From assembly GCA_025449115.1 (NCBI GenBank), contig JAHLKC010000015.1:1-64000 (forward strand): a stretch of DNA of 64,000 nucleotides, read 5' to 3'. Both the position numbers and the translations under genes were made by a program. This stretch comes from Chytridium lagenaria (Eukaryota; Chytridiomycota; Chytridiomycetes; Chytridiales; Chytridiaceae). This document shows, one piece after another, positions 23,530 to 36,089 of this stretch; positions within the stretch are counted from its first letter, which is position 1; every line of letters starts with the position of its first letter. The notes under the pieces are model-generated. The model did not search any database, was not told the origin of the DNA, and worked only from the letters and a program-made list of their open reading frames with translations.

Positions 23530-24884
23530 ATGCCGTCTCTACTATCAGGCATCTCTGCCACTTCAAGGCTCACCATCCTCCTGGCAGTCTCTCTCATTGT
23601 CGCTCTCCACATCTTCTACATCCAATCAAGCTTGTGGGCATCTCCGCAACAACAATTACTACTAGAACAACAAACTTTTCTCCTCGATCCGTCAACCAAC
23701 CACCACAAAGGCATCTCAACAAATCAACATGAACAACAATCACCATCCTACGGGTACATTCGTCCACGAGTCGTCGTCTCTCTTTCGACATTTGGCCACA
23801 GAATTACAAGGATCCTAAACACCATCGACTCCATCTACAACCAGACTCGAAGACCCGATGCCTTGTATCTTCACATTCCGGATAAGATTGAGAGAATTCA
23901 GGCGGGCCCCGTGGATACCACTATTGTCAATGATTTGGTTGCCAAGTATGATGGCTGGTTGATTGTAACCCATCCAAAAGATTACGGACCAAGGTGATTG
24001 ATAATTTTTTTTCATGGTTTAAAATCGATGGACTGAACGTATATATAGCACCAAACTTCTCGGCTCTCTCCTCGTCGAAAAGATCCCGAAACCATCATCA
24101 TCACAGGTACACACCCCATATTCAAACACCTAGGCACACCTCCTCGTCCACTCACCTTTTTTTTTTCCAGTTGACGACGACACGTCCTACCACGAAGACG
24201 TCGTCAAAGTCCTTGTAGGCGCTATCGAGCTTCACTCTAACGCCATCCCCTGCTTTGTCTGCGAAGTTTGGTATGAAGAACGCTCAATGTATTTTGGAAA
24301 CGAGGACTTTTGTGATGGATGGGGGAACGCATTTGCCGGCATGGCATATCGAGTCAGATATTTTGATGAAAATGTGTTTAATTATGAAGGGGTGCCTGAT
24401 GGATGTACATTGTAAGACTTTATCCGCTAAAGTTTCTCTTTTTTTTTCTTTTCTTTTTCTGTTCTACTTCGATTTTATTATGTTTGTATATCCTCGGTAC
24501 TTGCTTTATTGCTTCTGTTTAAATTATAGTTTCTGTTAGATCTAAATTCATCTCTTTTTCTTCCCTCTTCTTCTCGTTTTCTCTTTTTCTCAAATATCCT
24601 CTCATTCCTTCTTTCTTAAACCTTACATCTTCATCTCGATTCGCATATTCCTATCTAATCTTCATGCCAATCTCACCCCCTCCATCATCTTTCATAGACA
24701 CGACGACGTCTACCTTTCAGGCTGGGCTCGTCAACGCGGCTACAAGCCATTCGTTGTTAAACCCGGTTTTGGTTCTATCATTCACGAAGAGGGCCACACC
24801 AACTTGAGTATAAACTCTGTCCCGAGTACGGAGAATGAATACCGAAATCCGTGTGTTGAGCATTTCAACTATTTCAAAGACTGA
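23530..24884 (+). CDS. DYGP/DDD-type glycosyltransferase, tandem copy 2
   Basis: Type II membrane protein with signal anchor TILLAVSLIVALHIFYIQS. Four exons: 23530-23993, 24049-24106, 24171-24411 and 24698-24884. The catalytic region carries RPRVVVSLSTFGHR, WLIVTHPKDYGPSTKLLGSL, IIITVDDDTSYH (probable metal-binding acidic cluster), EDFCDGWGNAFAGMAYR and HDDVYLSG. I infer a nucleotide-sugar-dependent transferase; exact donor and acceptor are unknown. One base appears missing in the A run near 24078 (GAAAAG where copy 1 has GAAAAAG), which breaks exon 2. The rest is intact. It is a close paralogue of 20712-22114 in tandem. Confidence 0.75.
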
Positions 24885-25695
24885 GAAAGTGGTTTAAAAA
24901 CGACGACTGTTGATGACTATTAGAATTTGTTGGGGGGTGGGTAGGAGGGATAGTGGTGTGCTGGGATTTGGCGTTGAATTTGAGTTTTATCATTTCGCTC
25001 TTTATTGTCCTCTTTGTTTTTTTTTTTTTGAAGTTTGTGTTGATTAGCATGCAAAAATATTAAATCTCATTCATCAGAAACCTATTTAACAAATACGCTT
25101 TTACATCATGTGTATTCATCGAGTTACCATTTCCAATCACTTTACCAGCCATCGCCATTCAGCCACAGTCAAACCCACTACTTGCATCCGTTAGTACACA
25201 ATAATATGCGTTATTGTTCCGAGTTCGGCTTGTGCTATCATTATCATCTTCAACAATCTAGCAATAGTTGGCGTCGATCCTTGCCCCATAACTTTGCGAG
25301 GAGCAATCTTGCCATAATTCTGGCATACATATTGTATAATTTTAATCAATATAAGGTCTGCGGGGCATCATAAGTTTGCCGACCTTTCCGGTATATTCGC
25401 CTTGCAAGCTTTACAGTCGGCAGGAGTTTTCATACCTGGTTCTGATGTTGTGGCGCGTGAGGTGCAGAAATGCCAGATATTGAACGGTGTCCTGTTAACT
25501 GTTGGCGCGTTTCAGTCCTTGTGTTTTCCAAAAATGTTATTTATTCATAATTGTACCACGTCTTTCTATATATAATAACCTATCATAAATTTGGTTCCAG
25601 AAGGACAAATTAAATTCCTCCAGTATTTTACGTACTCGATTTTACCTCAAGCAAGACCACCAATACCCGCCTTGCCTTCACAACCCATCACTACA
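24885..25695. other. Intergenic, no gene seen
   Basis: AT-rich 3' flank that resembles the flank of copy 1 (TTAGCATGCAAAAA near 25042 and 22295), so the tandem duplication included downstream sequence. Confidence 0.45.
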
Positions 25696-27988
25696 ATGAC
25701 CAAAGCCAGATGGATGGACTGCGGTATCAGATCAAAGCTACTTGCCTTGGTGGTGCTGGTCAATGTCATTCTTTTCATGAATGTGTCAATGTGGGATTTC
25801 AAAGTTGATAGCCAAAAGAAAGACGGCATTGCTGATGAAATTGGTGTGGGAGCTATCAAATCGGAGGATCCCGACACCCCAACGTTTATAGCACCAAATG
25901 AGATAGTGGATGCGTGGTTCCATCGACAGCATCCATCTTATCGCCCGTCCCATTAACACCTGCTACATCACCCACGCCCCAATTATACACACAACAAATT
26001 CCAAACACTATCTGGACATATTACCCATCCTCAAATCCCCCGCAGCTCATCAAAAAATCTTATCAGCACCTACAAACTTTATAATCCGAACCACACAGTC
26101 ACTCTACTCAATGACAACACTGTTTTCGACTATATACCTGCTCCTAACCTCGCTGCCCATGATCAGTTTGCATTTCTCTCTAAACAGGGTGAGTACCACT
26201 CTCACTACAGCTTATACCACTTCTACACTCAAATTACTCACTACTTATTATTTCATACGTCCTTCATTGCACCAAAAAAAAAAAAGACTTCAACGAATTT
26301 CCGGAAAAGGCGACTTACGTTGTCTTGCCATCCTCTCACTTTACGGCGGAATCTATATTGATCCTCTCACCCTCATCACAGCTCCAATCGACATCAAACA
26401 AGACTTTGTGTTTCACATCGATGTAGGAAAGCATCAACTCTTGGAATCTTTCTTTTTGGCCGCCCCTCCATCAGCACCATGGATCACTGCTTGGCGCGTC
26501 GAACTTATCATTGCGCACAGAAAAGGTTGGGGAGAGAATTACCATCGTCATCTCGCCGACAGAACTTAGTGAGAGTTCGTACCAATCTCTGGTGGATGGT
26601 ATCCCGTCTTCATACATTCTACATATCGCAGCGCACAAGGTATTCCAAGTAGACCGTGTTTCCCGGCCACATTCGCTCGCAGCCATCGACGGACCCTTTA
26701 AAATCTTATCAATGTAAATTGGGATGACCGTCGCGCTACCGTCATGCTCCTGGAACAGTGGAGCGAGGCTGTACCAAGAATTATCAAGCTGCGACAGGGC
26801 ACAGAATGGGCTTTATTGGATGATCTTATCAATAAGGGGTATAAAGACACTTGCATCTACAAACGATTCATTCAAAATGGGCAAGCATCTCTCGGGAATC
26901 TTACCATCTTTGGTTTAACTGAGGTGATATCCTACCAACCTATCCCAGCCAACTCTGCCCATCCCTACATTCCGAACAAGATTTGGACCTATTGGCATGA
27001 TGGACGACCGCCTCCTGTGGTTCTGGATATTATTTATGGTTGGAAGAAGGTTCACCCTGATTATACTGTCACAATCTTGACGGCCAAGAATCTTAAAAAT
27101 CACATTCGAGCCCCAATTCCGCCTTCCTTCGAGCACGCCGAACCCATCGCATTCAAGGCCGATTGGGTTCGTCTCGCTATCCTCGCAGAACAGGGTGGTA
27201 AGTGAGCCATTCTTTTTTATTCTTTTGTATAAGTTTGCCATCAATCTCATGATTTGTGGTATTTAGGTATTTGGATGGACGCTACCATTATTGTCACTTC
27301 ACCACTGACATGGCTTCCAAAATGCGACTCTTTCCTATTTCACCTCGACAAATTCACCAACAACCCCAAACATCCCGTCATTGAGCCATGGTTCATAGCA
27401 ACAGCTCCCTCAGCCCCCTACATCACAGCCTGGTTCAACGAATTGAACACCGTTTTCTCAAATTTCAGCGCATCACCCCACGAATATCACACCTACCTAA
27501 AACGAACCTTTGGAGAGCCGACATACAACTCCCTCGTCCAACTCAACGATCTTCCGTATTATTTGACTGTAACCATTACCGCCATGAAGGTCATCATGGT
27601 GGATAATGTCCCAGCTCCTTGCAGCACTTCAGCGGAAATGGAGCCATACAAGCGGATTGTAGCGGAGGAGTGGAATGATTTTGCGGTTGGAGTTGGGCTT
27701 TTGCACGGGGCGGCAGGGTCAGAACGGGTTATAAAGTTGAGACGGCGAGTGTGGGAAGCGCTGGTTGCGGTGGTCTCGAAGGTGGAAGAAGTGAAAGGTA
27801 GCATTTACGAGAAGTTTATAAAAGGGAATAAGAAATGGGTGGAGAGGCAGAAGCAGTTGAAGGTTATTGGGATTAATGAGATTTTGTTGATTCACGTCTC
27901 TGCGCCGATTTCGTTTCTTCCCTTCTATGTTCTTATCGATTACTTTTTTCTTTTCGCTTGCTATCATTTTTATTCCTTATTCAGTTAA
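25696..27988 (+). CDS. Two-domain capsular-polysaccharide-type glycosyltransferase (gene A)
   Basis: Type II membrane protein: MTKARWMDCGIRSKLLALVV.. gives a short tail and a signal anchor. Two catalytic units of the capsular polysaccharide synthesis/GT32-like family follow. Unit 1 (about 25930-26720) has NHTVTLLNDNTVFDYIP, and after an intron (26189-26286) GDLRCLAILSLYGGIYIDP, where the YGG..ID block is the family DxD-like site. Unit 2 (about 26940-27930) has IPNKIWTYWHDGRPPP, ADWVRLAILAEQGG, an intron (about 27200-27266), then IWMDATIIVTSPL and EPWFIATAPSAPYITAW. Frame changes are needed near 25925, 26188, 26567 and 26720; in each case the paralogue at 36090 supports the same protein order. 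The C-terminal end past LKVIGIN is uncertain. Substrate unknown, probably a surface glycan. Confidence 0.72.
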
Positions 27989-29028
27989 TATCTTTTTATT
28001 CAATTGCTTTGCTTTTCGGTTTAGCCACATGTCTTTTTTTTTTTTTTTCATCATTCTATTTCATTATCGTGAATGTAAGTGGGGTTTTTTTTTTTTTCTC
28101 TGATGACACATGTAATGGACTTCAAAAATAAAGGGTGAGGGCCTAGGGTGCCACTTTCATAACCTGCAAAAAACCGCCATATGGAATGCTTATTATTTAC
28201 CTAATTCGTTCTCATCCTGGATCATAGATTGTCAATGTAGGAAAGGCAGCGCTTGAGAATCCTGTAAGGTAGCTGCTCCCTACTCGAACTTACCTACACG
28301 ATCCGAGCCCTATCTATTGACGGCAGCTAGGGAACGTGCAAAAGGTGGTGTCCAGTGAAACTTTACAGTAAATGTCTACAAGGTTGCGCGCGTCTCACTT
28401 TAGCTTAAAGTAACGCGGTCGTGAACTCTTATTTCAAAACAAGGTCATTCCAAGATGATGTCGGCAAACCAGCTGATGTCCTTTCTCACAGCTAAGATAT
28501 GTCGGACTTGGAGCGGTGATTTGCCTCAAGAACTGGTCCCGTTTCTCTGGACACACAGTGTTCGTGTTCGAAAGTGTCCGAAACGTGTGTAACATATTGT
28601 GGCGAGTGTTCTATATTTAAATAAATATGCAATGCGTGATACCAAGTTAGGCAGGAAAACTTTGAATGCCAAGATCTCGTTTAGGAAGCATTTCCAACCC
28701 CAATCTTCCAATAAGGGGGGGGGTCTTGTGGCGGGTATGAAAACGGACATATTGAAAAGCCCTGTATACCTATATATGTAATATCTATTATCGGTTGGTT
28801 ACAATAATTTTAGTATGTATTTATTTATTGCGGGAACTGAGCAAAATTGGAGTCCGGCGGGTGAACTCTCCGCCGCAAAACTGATGCAATCATTTCCTCC
28901 GTGAAGTAGCTGATAGGCTCCTCATCCTCTAGTGGGATGACAAGTCTCATAATTTAAGAGTTCAATAATTAAATAAAGATAAATAATTAAACGCGGTGGT
29001 GGCCCAGAGTTAATCTTTCTTTGATCTA
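27989..29028. other. Intergenic upstream of the zinc-finger gene
   Basis: T runs, then mixed sequence without domain-bearing frames. A run of nine G occurs near 28717. No RNA gene was recognised. Confidence 0.4.
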
Positions 29029-30537
29029 ATGATACCCGCCGAGAGCTCTATCACCAAACTATGCGGGGGTGGTGATCCATCAAAAGGATGCGGTGAATCC
29101 GCTGTTGCTTGCAATCACCGATGTCCTTCTTGCCATGTTGTCGTGCATCCAGTTTGCGGACAGGTGCTTGGCGAGGAGTCTTTGACATCTCCTGTTCTTT
29201 GCAACCATTGCAAGAGCAGCTTCGAAACCCACGATCCGTTGAATACGCTGAACGATCCTTCCTTGCGCCAAATGAATTCGCCATCCATGCCAGCACTGAT
29301 GGCAGCCGATCCAGTTAATCCAGCATCTAACGTTGACATCCTCTCGTCGAGCACTCTTAGTGCAGTTACACCACCTACCAAGAAAGCGAAACGTTCTGCC
29401 GGCTCTGCTAAAGGGAAGAGACTGTCTGAAGCATCGACATCGAGTGATACTCTTCTGAATGTTGTTGTGGTATTTAAATTCAAAGATTTCCAAGGAAACC
29501 GAACAAAGCCAACGGCGAGGGAGATAATTCCTGCGGACAGCATTCAAAACTTCTACTTGCGTGTCTGGGAACGGGCTAAACCGCATGTCCAACGACTCGT
29601 AACGGTGCCAGAGGAAAAAAATGGAATAATGGAGTGGGATGCGAGAACGGAATATACTGTTGCTGACTTGAGCAACTTTATTACCTTCAGTGATGACAAG
29701 GGGCATCGTAGTTTCCCAGAAGGTGTTCTACCGCCGTATGGCGACCTTCTACCATTTAGAGCCACCATTGATCCATCATCAGCAGAGCAAAAAATATTAA
29801 CGATACATGTTCACGCTTATGGCAACGCAATTGTTGACAAAACCACATACGACAAGCTCGTGAAGACGCTGTTGAAAAAAACCAACGTGGATCGTTCTGG
29901 CGCAACCAATGCCGAAGGTATCAAGCAAATTGTAAGTAATATATTATATGGTATTAAAGCACTTCTAACAAAATGTAGCAAGCTCGGTTGATGGAAATGC
30001 ACAAGGAAAACTATGCCGGAACGGTTTTTTTTGCGTTAAAGAAATATTGTACTAATATAATTAGACGCATGCATGGTTTCAATTGGCGGCTACAATTGCT
30101 AGCAAACCAAAAGACGAGCAAGAGGGTCTTATCTTGTGTCCCTCGCAACTTGACGACATTAAGAGATTTCAAAGGCCCGCCGACAACTTTGAGGCGGCCC
30201 ATCGGCATTTTGAAGTGGCGACTAAAGTAGCTCTAAATGAAACGCGTTCAGGGAGGAGGTTGCTGGGGCGGTATTCCGACAAACTTAACCATCTGAAGGG
30301 AGCTTTAAAGCGCAAGATTATCAGGTACACAACTTTAACATTACAACATATTGACGTCTAAGCTGGGTTGACGAGGCGTTTGAACCGCTGTTTAATGAAA
30401 TAGTTCAAGATGATCACGACATTCAGCAGCGTGACGAAGTGATTCAAAATTTCTCGTCAATGTTTAATTGTATAGAATACGGAAGTAGCGCCTCTATTTT
30501 GGAACGGGTGGTGGACCAAGGTGATCTGGATCATTAA
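29029..30537 (+). CDS. Zinc-finger protein of unknown function
   Basis: Four clean exons: 29029-29931, 29979-30023, 30065-30324 and 30363-30537. The first 65 residues hold a cysteine/histidine cluster (CGGGDPSKGCG, CNHRCPSCHVVVHPVCG, CNHC) resembling a PHD/RING-like zinc fold. A Ser-rich linker with a basic patch (PPTKKAKRSAGSAKGKR) could be a nuclear localisation signal. The rest is a mixed alpha/beta region with no motif I know, ending in an acidic helix-rich part. It converges on the transposase gene 197 bases downstream. It may be an accessory protein of that transposon or an independent host gene; the sequence does not decide. No frame damage. Confidence 0.65.
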
Positions 30538-30733
30538 GCTCTTCCTTTATTCCCGTCTTTTTCTTTATTTGTTACGTTTTATATGGCTTTCATGTGTTTT
30601 TGTCCCTCCTATTCTTTCTTATCATCAATGTCAGTTTACTAGCTTCGCTTCCATCTCACTTTTAACATGTTGCCCGCCTCCTATTCATTCATATTAAAAA
30701 ATAAATCTTAAGTGAAACTCTTTATCAATAACA

Positions 30734-31745
30734 TCAATATATTTTGTTTTCCATTACTACAGTTCCTCCCTGAGGATCGCGTGAAAGAGTCGTTGGAGCG
30801 TCGTCATCGTGATCAGAAAAGTCATAACCTGATGCACATTGCCTAAATGCCACGTCGGGATCAAAACCCCACGGAAGGTAGCCGCAGCTTTCAAAAATAC
30901 TCGAAAAATCATGACGGTATTGTAAGAAGGGTTCCATCGCGTCCAAAATCGTTGAAGAGGGATCAGCCTTCGTATTTTCAAGATATATTCGCTTCATCTT
31001 CGTTTTCAAGAGACCAAAGAAGATTTCGATTGGGTTGAAAAATGGGCAGTATGCGGGTAAAAAGATGACGCGGATGCCCAGCGATAAAAGATAGTAGGTG
31101 ATATTGGGATCCGTATGAATTCTTGCGCCATCCATTATCCATACAGAATGAAGTCCTGGGTATTCAAATACCTATATTGGATACAAATAAGAAACAATCA
31201 ATAAGATAAAATATATACCTTACGACTATTGAGAGCGAAATCCCGACAGCAGTCTAGAAAAATGTGTCTGGTAAACGTTCCTTCTGTTGGGTATGATTCT
31301 AATACACCGTCAACTCCAATGAAACATAATAGAGATGTCCGAGCCTTCCGTATAAATTCTCCTCGGAAGAATAACTTCTCTCCCTGCACAAAAGTTTCAG
31401 ATTATAGTGAAAAACGTTCCCTAACCTTGATGCCGAAGCCTTTCCGTCGTATCATGTCACGATTGTCGAAACCAACCTCATCAAGAAAAACTAGGTTGTG
31501 ACTAATCCATGGAAGCTCGTTTAATTCATTCCAGAAGCGTATAACGTAAGCTATTGACTTGAATGGCACCCGTTCCAAAACTTCCAGTGTAGCCTTCGGA
31601 ATGCAGGATTGATGAGAGCACGACTTGCTGATGGACTTTGCGAAATGTTCTTGAAAGGCATGTTGAGCTATCCAAGTACAAATAGGATTTTTGTCGTAGA
31701 GCCGTAATCCACTTTCTCTCCCCAGCAGAGAACTCCTGTATACAG
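30734..31745 (-). CDS. DDE transposase (Tc1/mariner-IS630 type)
   Basis: Minus-strand exons about 31745-31426, 31383-31219 and 31171-30734, with consistent splice phases. The DDE triad is visible: first Asp in HNLVFLDEVGFDNRD, second Asp in SVWIMDGARIHTD, Glu in YCPFFNPIEIFFGLLKTK. The segment IRVIFLPAYCPFFNPIE is the hallmark of the DDE_3 endonuclease family. The N-terminal DNA-binding part should lie upstream, but I could not define it between 31746 and 32080; the start is therefore partial. Terminal inverted repeats were not found by eye. Because the catalytic residues and frames are intact, the gene may be active or domesticated. Confidence 0.8.
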
Positions 31746-34656
31746 TAACCTTTCTATTTAACGTCCGTTTTTCTCAAAGTCATCGATCCAATTTGTATGG
31801 TGGATGGACCTTTAATGCTGTAAGATTGAGATGTTTTTTACGAAATTACTTTGAAGAAAGCTTGCCAGCCTCGTTTTTTAACTCCAAGAAAAAAGTACAT
31901 ATAAATGCAGTATTCTTTCACTGCACGGGATGCGTGTTGATGGTGACGGCATGCATTATTGTAGACATTTCTTTATTGACGGAGATGTGGTACACAAAGT
32001 TCTCCGCAAATTCCAATTTCAACAGGATCGCAATATTACTATTGAAAACTTGTCTCCTTTCCAAGCGTAAATACAACGAACTATGCTGACGACGACGACG
32101 CCTTCTTTATGCCACGCACATGCAGCATCATCATCATCATCATCGTCACTGTCTCTGCCAGAACATCACGACGCATACTATTACTGCCTTGCAGCATCCA
32201 TCTCACAAGTTTCCCACTCCTCCATCACCACCACCACTAGCACACCACTACCACTCTACCCACATCCGATCCATCATCCTCATCATCACTACCCCAACCT
32301 CCATCTCTCCAACAACCGCAACACATTCTGACCCTCTATATCCTCCATCTACACCTCCACCGCCTCCCAACGCTATTCGAAGCCCACGTTTCAACGTCTG
32401 CAAAGACTCGACAATGCCAATTCATTCCATCCTTCATCACGTCTGGAATGATACGATCAAGAACGCAATCCAATATGCAGAGTTTACGATTTGGTCGATA
32501 CACATGCGTTGAATTGAAGGATGTTTATAAGGCCTATCCGTTTTGGATGAAAAGTATGTAAAGACGGAGGTTGATGCTCGAGACTTGATTCTCTTTCTTC
32601 GTTTTAAGCTATTACCACCTTTTTTTTTTGCCCTACTCTACTACCCATTCTTTCACCATCAATCGTACACTAATTCTTCCATTTCATATCCATCTTTAAA
32701 AAAAATAATAGTCCTCATCCGCTTCACATGTTACTGTTGCTGAAGCAGAAATGCATTGCATGTGTCGGACAATAGATTGTTGAAGCATGTCGATCCCAAC
32801 AGTATTTTAAGAATGGATTCCGTCCATCGAGCCTAGACCTTCAAAGATACCTGGAATAGGAAAGTATAAGGTGGTTAATATATTTATTGCTATACTTGCT
32901 ATTCATAATTTATGCATCTTAATAACATCTGTTTTTTAAATGGAAAAAAAAAACACTCTCAAAACGATCAATAGCTCGGCATCCTTTAATGATCCACGGC
33001 CAACTCGACGTTCTCGAAACGTCAGACTCCTTCTTAATGAACTGACGATGCTCCCCTCATCTTCATCCACATAGACGTGCATTACAAAGACCTCCATAAC
33101 GCGTCGAAGCTCTCATTCGCGAACGCGAGTCCGCATGAACAAACTCCGCGACCCGACACCTCACCTGTTCCAGGAAGTGTATATTGCCATACCAGGTATA
33201 TGGAAGATGGACATTGACTTTGGTGGGTGCAATTGAGTGGCTTTGGGAGATGATGGATATCGATGTGATCATTTTATCAACCTTTCGGCTTTAATCTGCC
33301 GTTGAGGAAGGAAGGGAATTCAGAGGATTCTGTCCATGCCGAAATATGCGAATCACAGTTTTATTGATTACTTTATCGATCAGGTACATCAGTCTCCACA
33401 TGTCACGTTATTTTTTGTTTCGACTAGTCGTTCCTTAAACTAATCACGTTTATTTCATCACCTATTTCTAAAGTCATCTGCATCCGCCTTATGCTCCCCA
33501 CTTCCACCTCTGAGCATCACGACAAGACGAGATCTTTTACCCACAAGAAGCGGGCCTCCTCTACCCCCCAACCCGCTGGCATCCTTAAACAACATCAATG
33601 GATGATCTTAGCAGAGACCTCATCATCTCCGTCATAGCGCGGAAGCAGCACGTTTTAGCCTATTCCGATACCAGTTTATCCCAGATGAGCGTTTTTCTGC
33701 TATGGTAAAAACCTTTTCCCTTCCTGCCATCCTTTTCGTTTTGTTTTTTTTGTTTTTTTTTGTCGCCCACCAGGTTTTTCTAATACCCTATTCCTTTGTA
33801 TCCTCCTCAACACGCCTCACCTCTCCCAACGTCTCATCAACTCCAACAAACACTACCTCTCATTTCCGCACAACAGCTACCACCCAAAACAGCTCGACTT
33901 GTCAGATATCGATGAGATCGGTGACGGTAATTCTGAGAATGAGAGGGATGATCCCCGGTTCTTGTTTTGAGAAAGGTGGATGTGAGTAAAGAAAACGGGA
34001 GGGATCTTTGGGAATGGATCAAGGAACGACATTTGCAGCGCTATTTGAAGAGTGATGAGGAGTATGGGGAGTTGGGGGGTAAGGCGTTTGTAGGTGTGGA
34101 TGGATAGTGTGACCGTTTGTTGTTTTTTTTCGTTGTTGACTGTTGGAGATCTATTCTACTTCATGTTTTGGTAAAGATTCACATGCGTTTTTAAGTTGTA
34201 TTTTTGTAAAAAAAAAAGTTTGAACCAGGTTTATTCCGAAAAACATTTGTAGCAGAGATGTAGCGGTGTCTACCCGATCAAGAAGCTATCGTGCGATACC
34301 ATGAATGAATAACAAAGGCTTAAACGGCGGGAAAGTAAGCTTTGGATCCGCGTAGGGGAAAATATCAGATTGACGCAATCACTATCAGCAGTGTCAAGGT
34401 GTACTTGAAGGTTCCCGTCCGCTTTTCATCAATCCCTCATTTACTCTGCATCACCAAAGCTTCCTGTCTATGACGCGAAAATCGAGCTCGTTCTGCCAAG
34501 GTCCTTCAGTCGCGTCATACACCGCTTGAGCGTGGTGGCGGGACAGTTAACACGAGGCCAAATAAAAACCAAAGTTTGAGAGGTTAAGCTCCGAGTCAAG
34601 GGGTGGACCCTCAACCTGTAAAAACTTAAGGGGAGGCGCTCAATGACGCGTGATTC
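31746..34656. other. Gene-poor region with possible coding debris
   Basis: Low-complexity His/Ser/Pro-coding DNA near 32090-32400, then scraps such as LIFIHIDVHYKDLHNA near 33055-33105 that vaguely recall the acidic-cluster region of the tandem glycosyltransferases. No frame continues far and no splice pattern restores one. I cannot support a gene. Confidence 0.35.
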
Positions 34657-34758
34657 CCAATGCGCCTTCATGAATGACAGGGAACGTATACCAATGCGCC
34701 ATCATGATTGGCAGGGAACGTATATCAATGCGCCATCATGAATGACAGGGAACGTATA
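34657..34758. repeat. Three tandem 34-base repeats
   Basis: Three consecutive units, 34657-34690, 34691-34724 and 34725-34758, each (C/T)CAATGCGCC(T/A)TCATGA..G(A/G)CAGGGAACGTATA with few substitutions. Confidence 0.9.
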
Positions 34759-36089
34759 CCAAATGCACGAAAGTGGTGGATGAAGACGATGTTAGAGCCA
34801 CCAAGATAGAGATGAGCGGCTTGACCAATTTGTTTCTTGTGTTTTTAAGGGATATTGATTTTTTTAATAAAGTTTTGCGGTATCTTTTTTTTATGTTGTT
34901 TTGAGTACACATAAAGATATGACATAAAGATATGTAAAGTATAAAAAAGTATTATTATTATTAATTTTCTAAGTATTTAAAACATTCCGTCTGTTTCTAA
35001 TACGTTTCATAAAAAATAAGAAACAAAGACAGAAAGAGACAAGGCGTGCAAATCCATTTTGCATTTTATTTTGTTTGATCCTCCGCCTTGCCATCCGACT
35101 TGCCTTGTCCTCCGCCTTTGCCCTTCCGCCCCAATCAGGTTTCCATGAAATAACCATGTGTAACAAGGTAGATACCCTAGAGTATATACCTATCCAGTTG
35201 GCTTATCTATAGGATAAGCCTAAAACTGTGGGCGTCCCTCTTTACCTAATACATACACTTATAAAGGCTGACCACGACAAAAGGTATATACCTCAGTATG
35301 AAATAATATTTTGACTTGGCGTTTCTTTGTGTTTCCTCTTGTACTACATTGCATGCTACCAACATGTAGTACACGTGTAATACACATGGTTTATTCTATT
35401 TATAATAAATAAACAATAATTATAATAGAACTTATGCAAAACCTGCCCTTCAGGAGGGGTGAAACCGTGATAAAATAATAATAGTGTTTCAGTGTCAAGG
35501 GCAGTACCTATCACTTCAAGGCAGGCAGGTTTCAGAAGAATTAAAATAAAATAAAATAAAATAAATAAATAATAAACAATAATAAATAAATATCAACTGG
35601 GTTTTTGTGGCTTGCCACAGAACAAAAAGAACACAAAAAGAACACATACAAAAGGGAACACAAAACAAAAGAACCGACACCAAACCCAGCCCTTAATAAA
35701 ATAAAATAAAATAAAATAAAATAAATAATAAATAAATTTTGTCTCTATTTTCTGTAAAATATTCCCCCATTCCCCTCTCCCTCACTAACCCATTCCAGTT
35801 CTAGAGCCCCCCCCCTTGTCTCCACCTCCCTCCTTCTTTCTTCCTTTTCATATATAAAATACATTATTCGTATCAATTTTCAGCACCAGTTCAATTTATA
35901 AAAACGTCTCCATCCCCCACACCCACCACCAATGTCAAGGACAAGGTCAAGGTCAAGGTCAAAGACACGGTCAACCATGACAGGCATCAACACCTCATCA
36001 TCATCACCTACATCATCATCACCGTCATCTCCTTTATTTTCTTCCACATCATCACCCCATCATGGTTTTCACGCACTCTCAAAACATTA
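34759..36089. other. AT-rich intergenic with AAAAT/AAAT microsatellites
   Basis: Simple repeats of AAAAT and AAAT at about 35541-35592 and 35697-35738. A short upstream reading frame (35931-36089, MSRTRSRSRSKTRS..) ends just before the glycosyltransferase start at 36090 and includes a repeated AAGGTC motif; it may be leader sequence. Confidence 0.5.

Noticed and set aside
32083..32512. His/Ser/Pro-rich open frames
   Set aside because: Low-complexity CAT/CAC-rich DNA; no start context, splice partners or domains.
33055..33300. Possible third DYGP/DDD-type glycosyltransferase (IHIDVHYKDLHNA)
   Set aside because: Only one short vague match, stops in all frames around it, and no conserved motif before or after.
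34657..34758. Short direct repeats considered as a CRISPR array
   Set aside because: Units abut without unique spacers and the genome is eukaryotic.
35541..35740. AAAAT/AAAT runs as a replication origin or centromere signal
   Set aside because: Simple microsatellites with no further structure.
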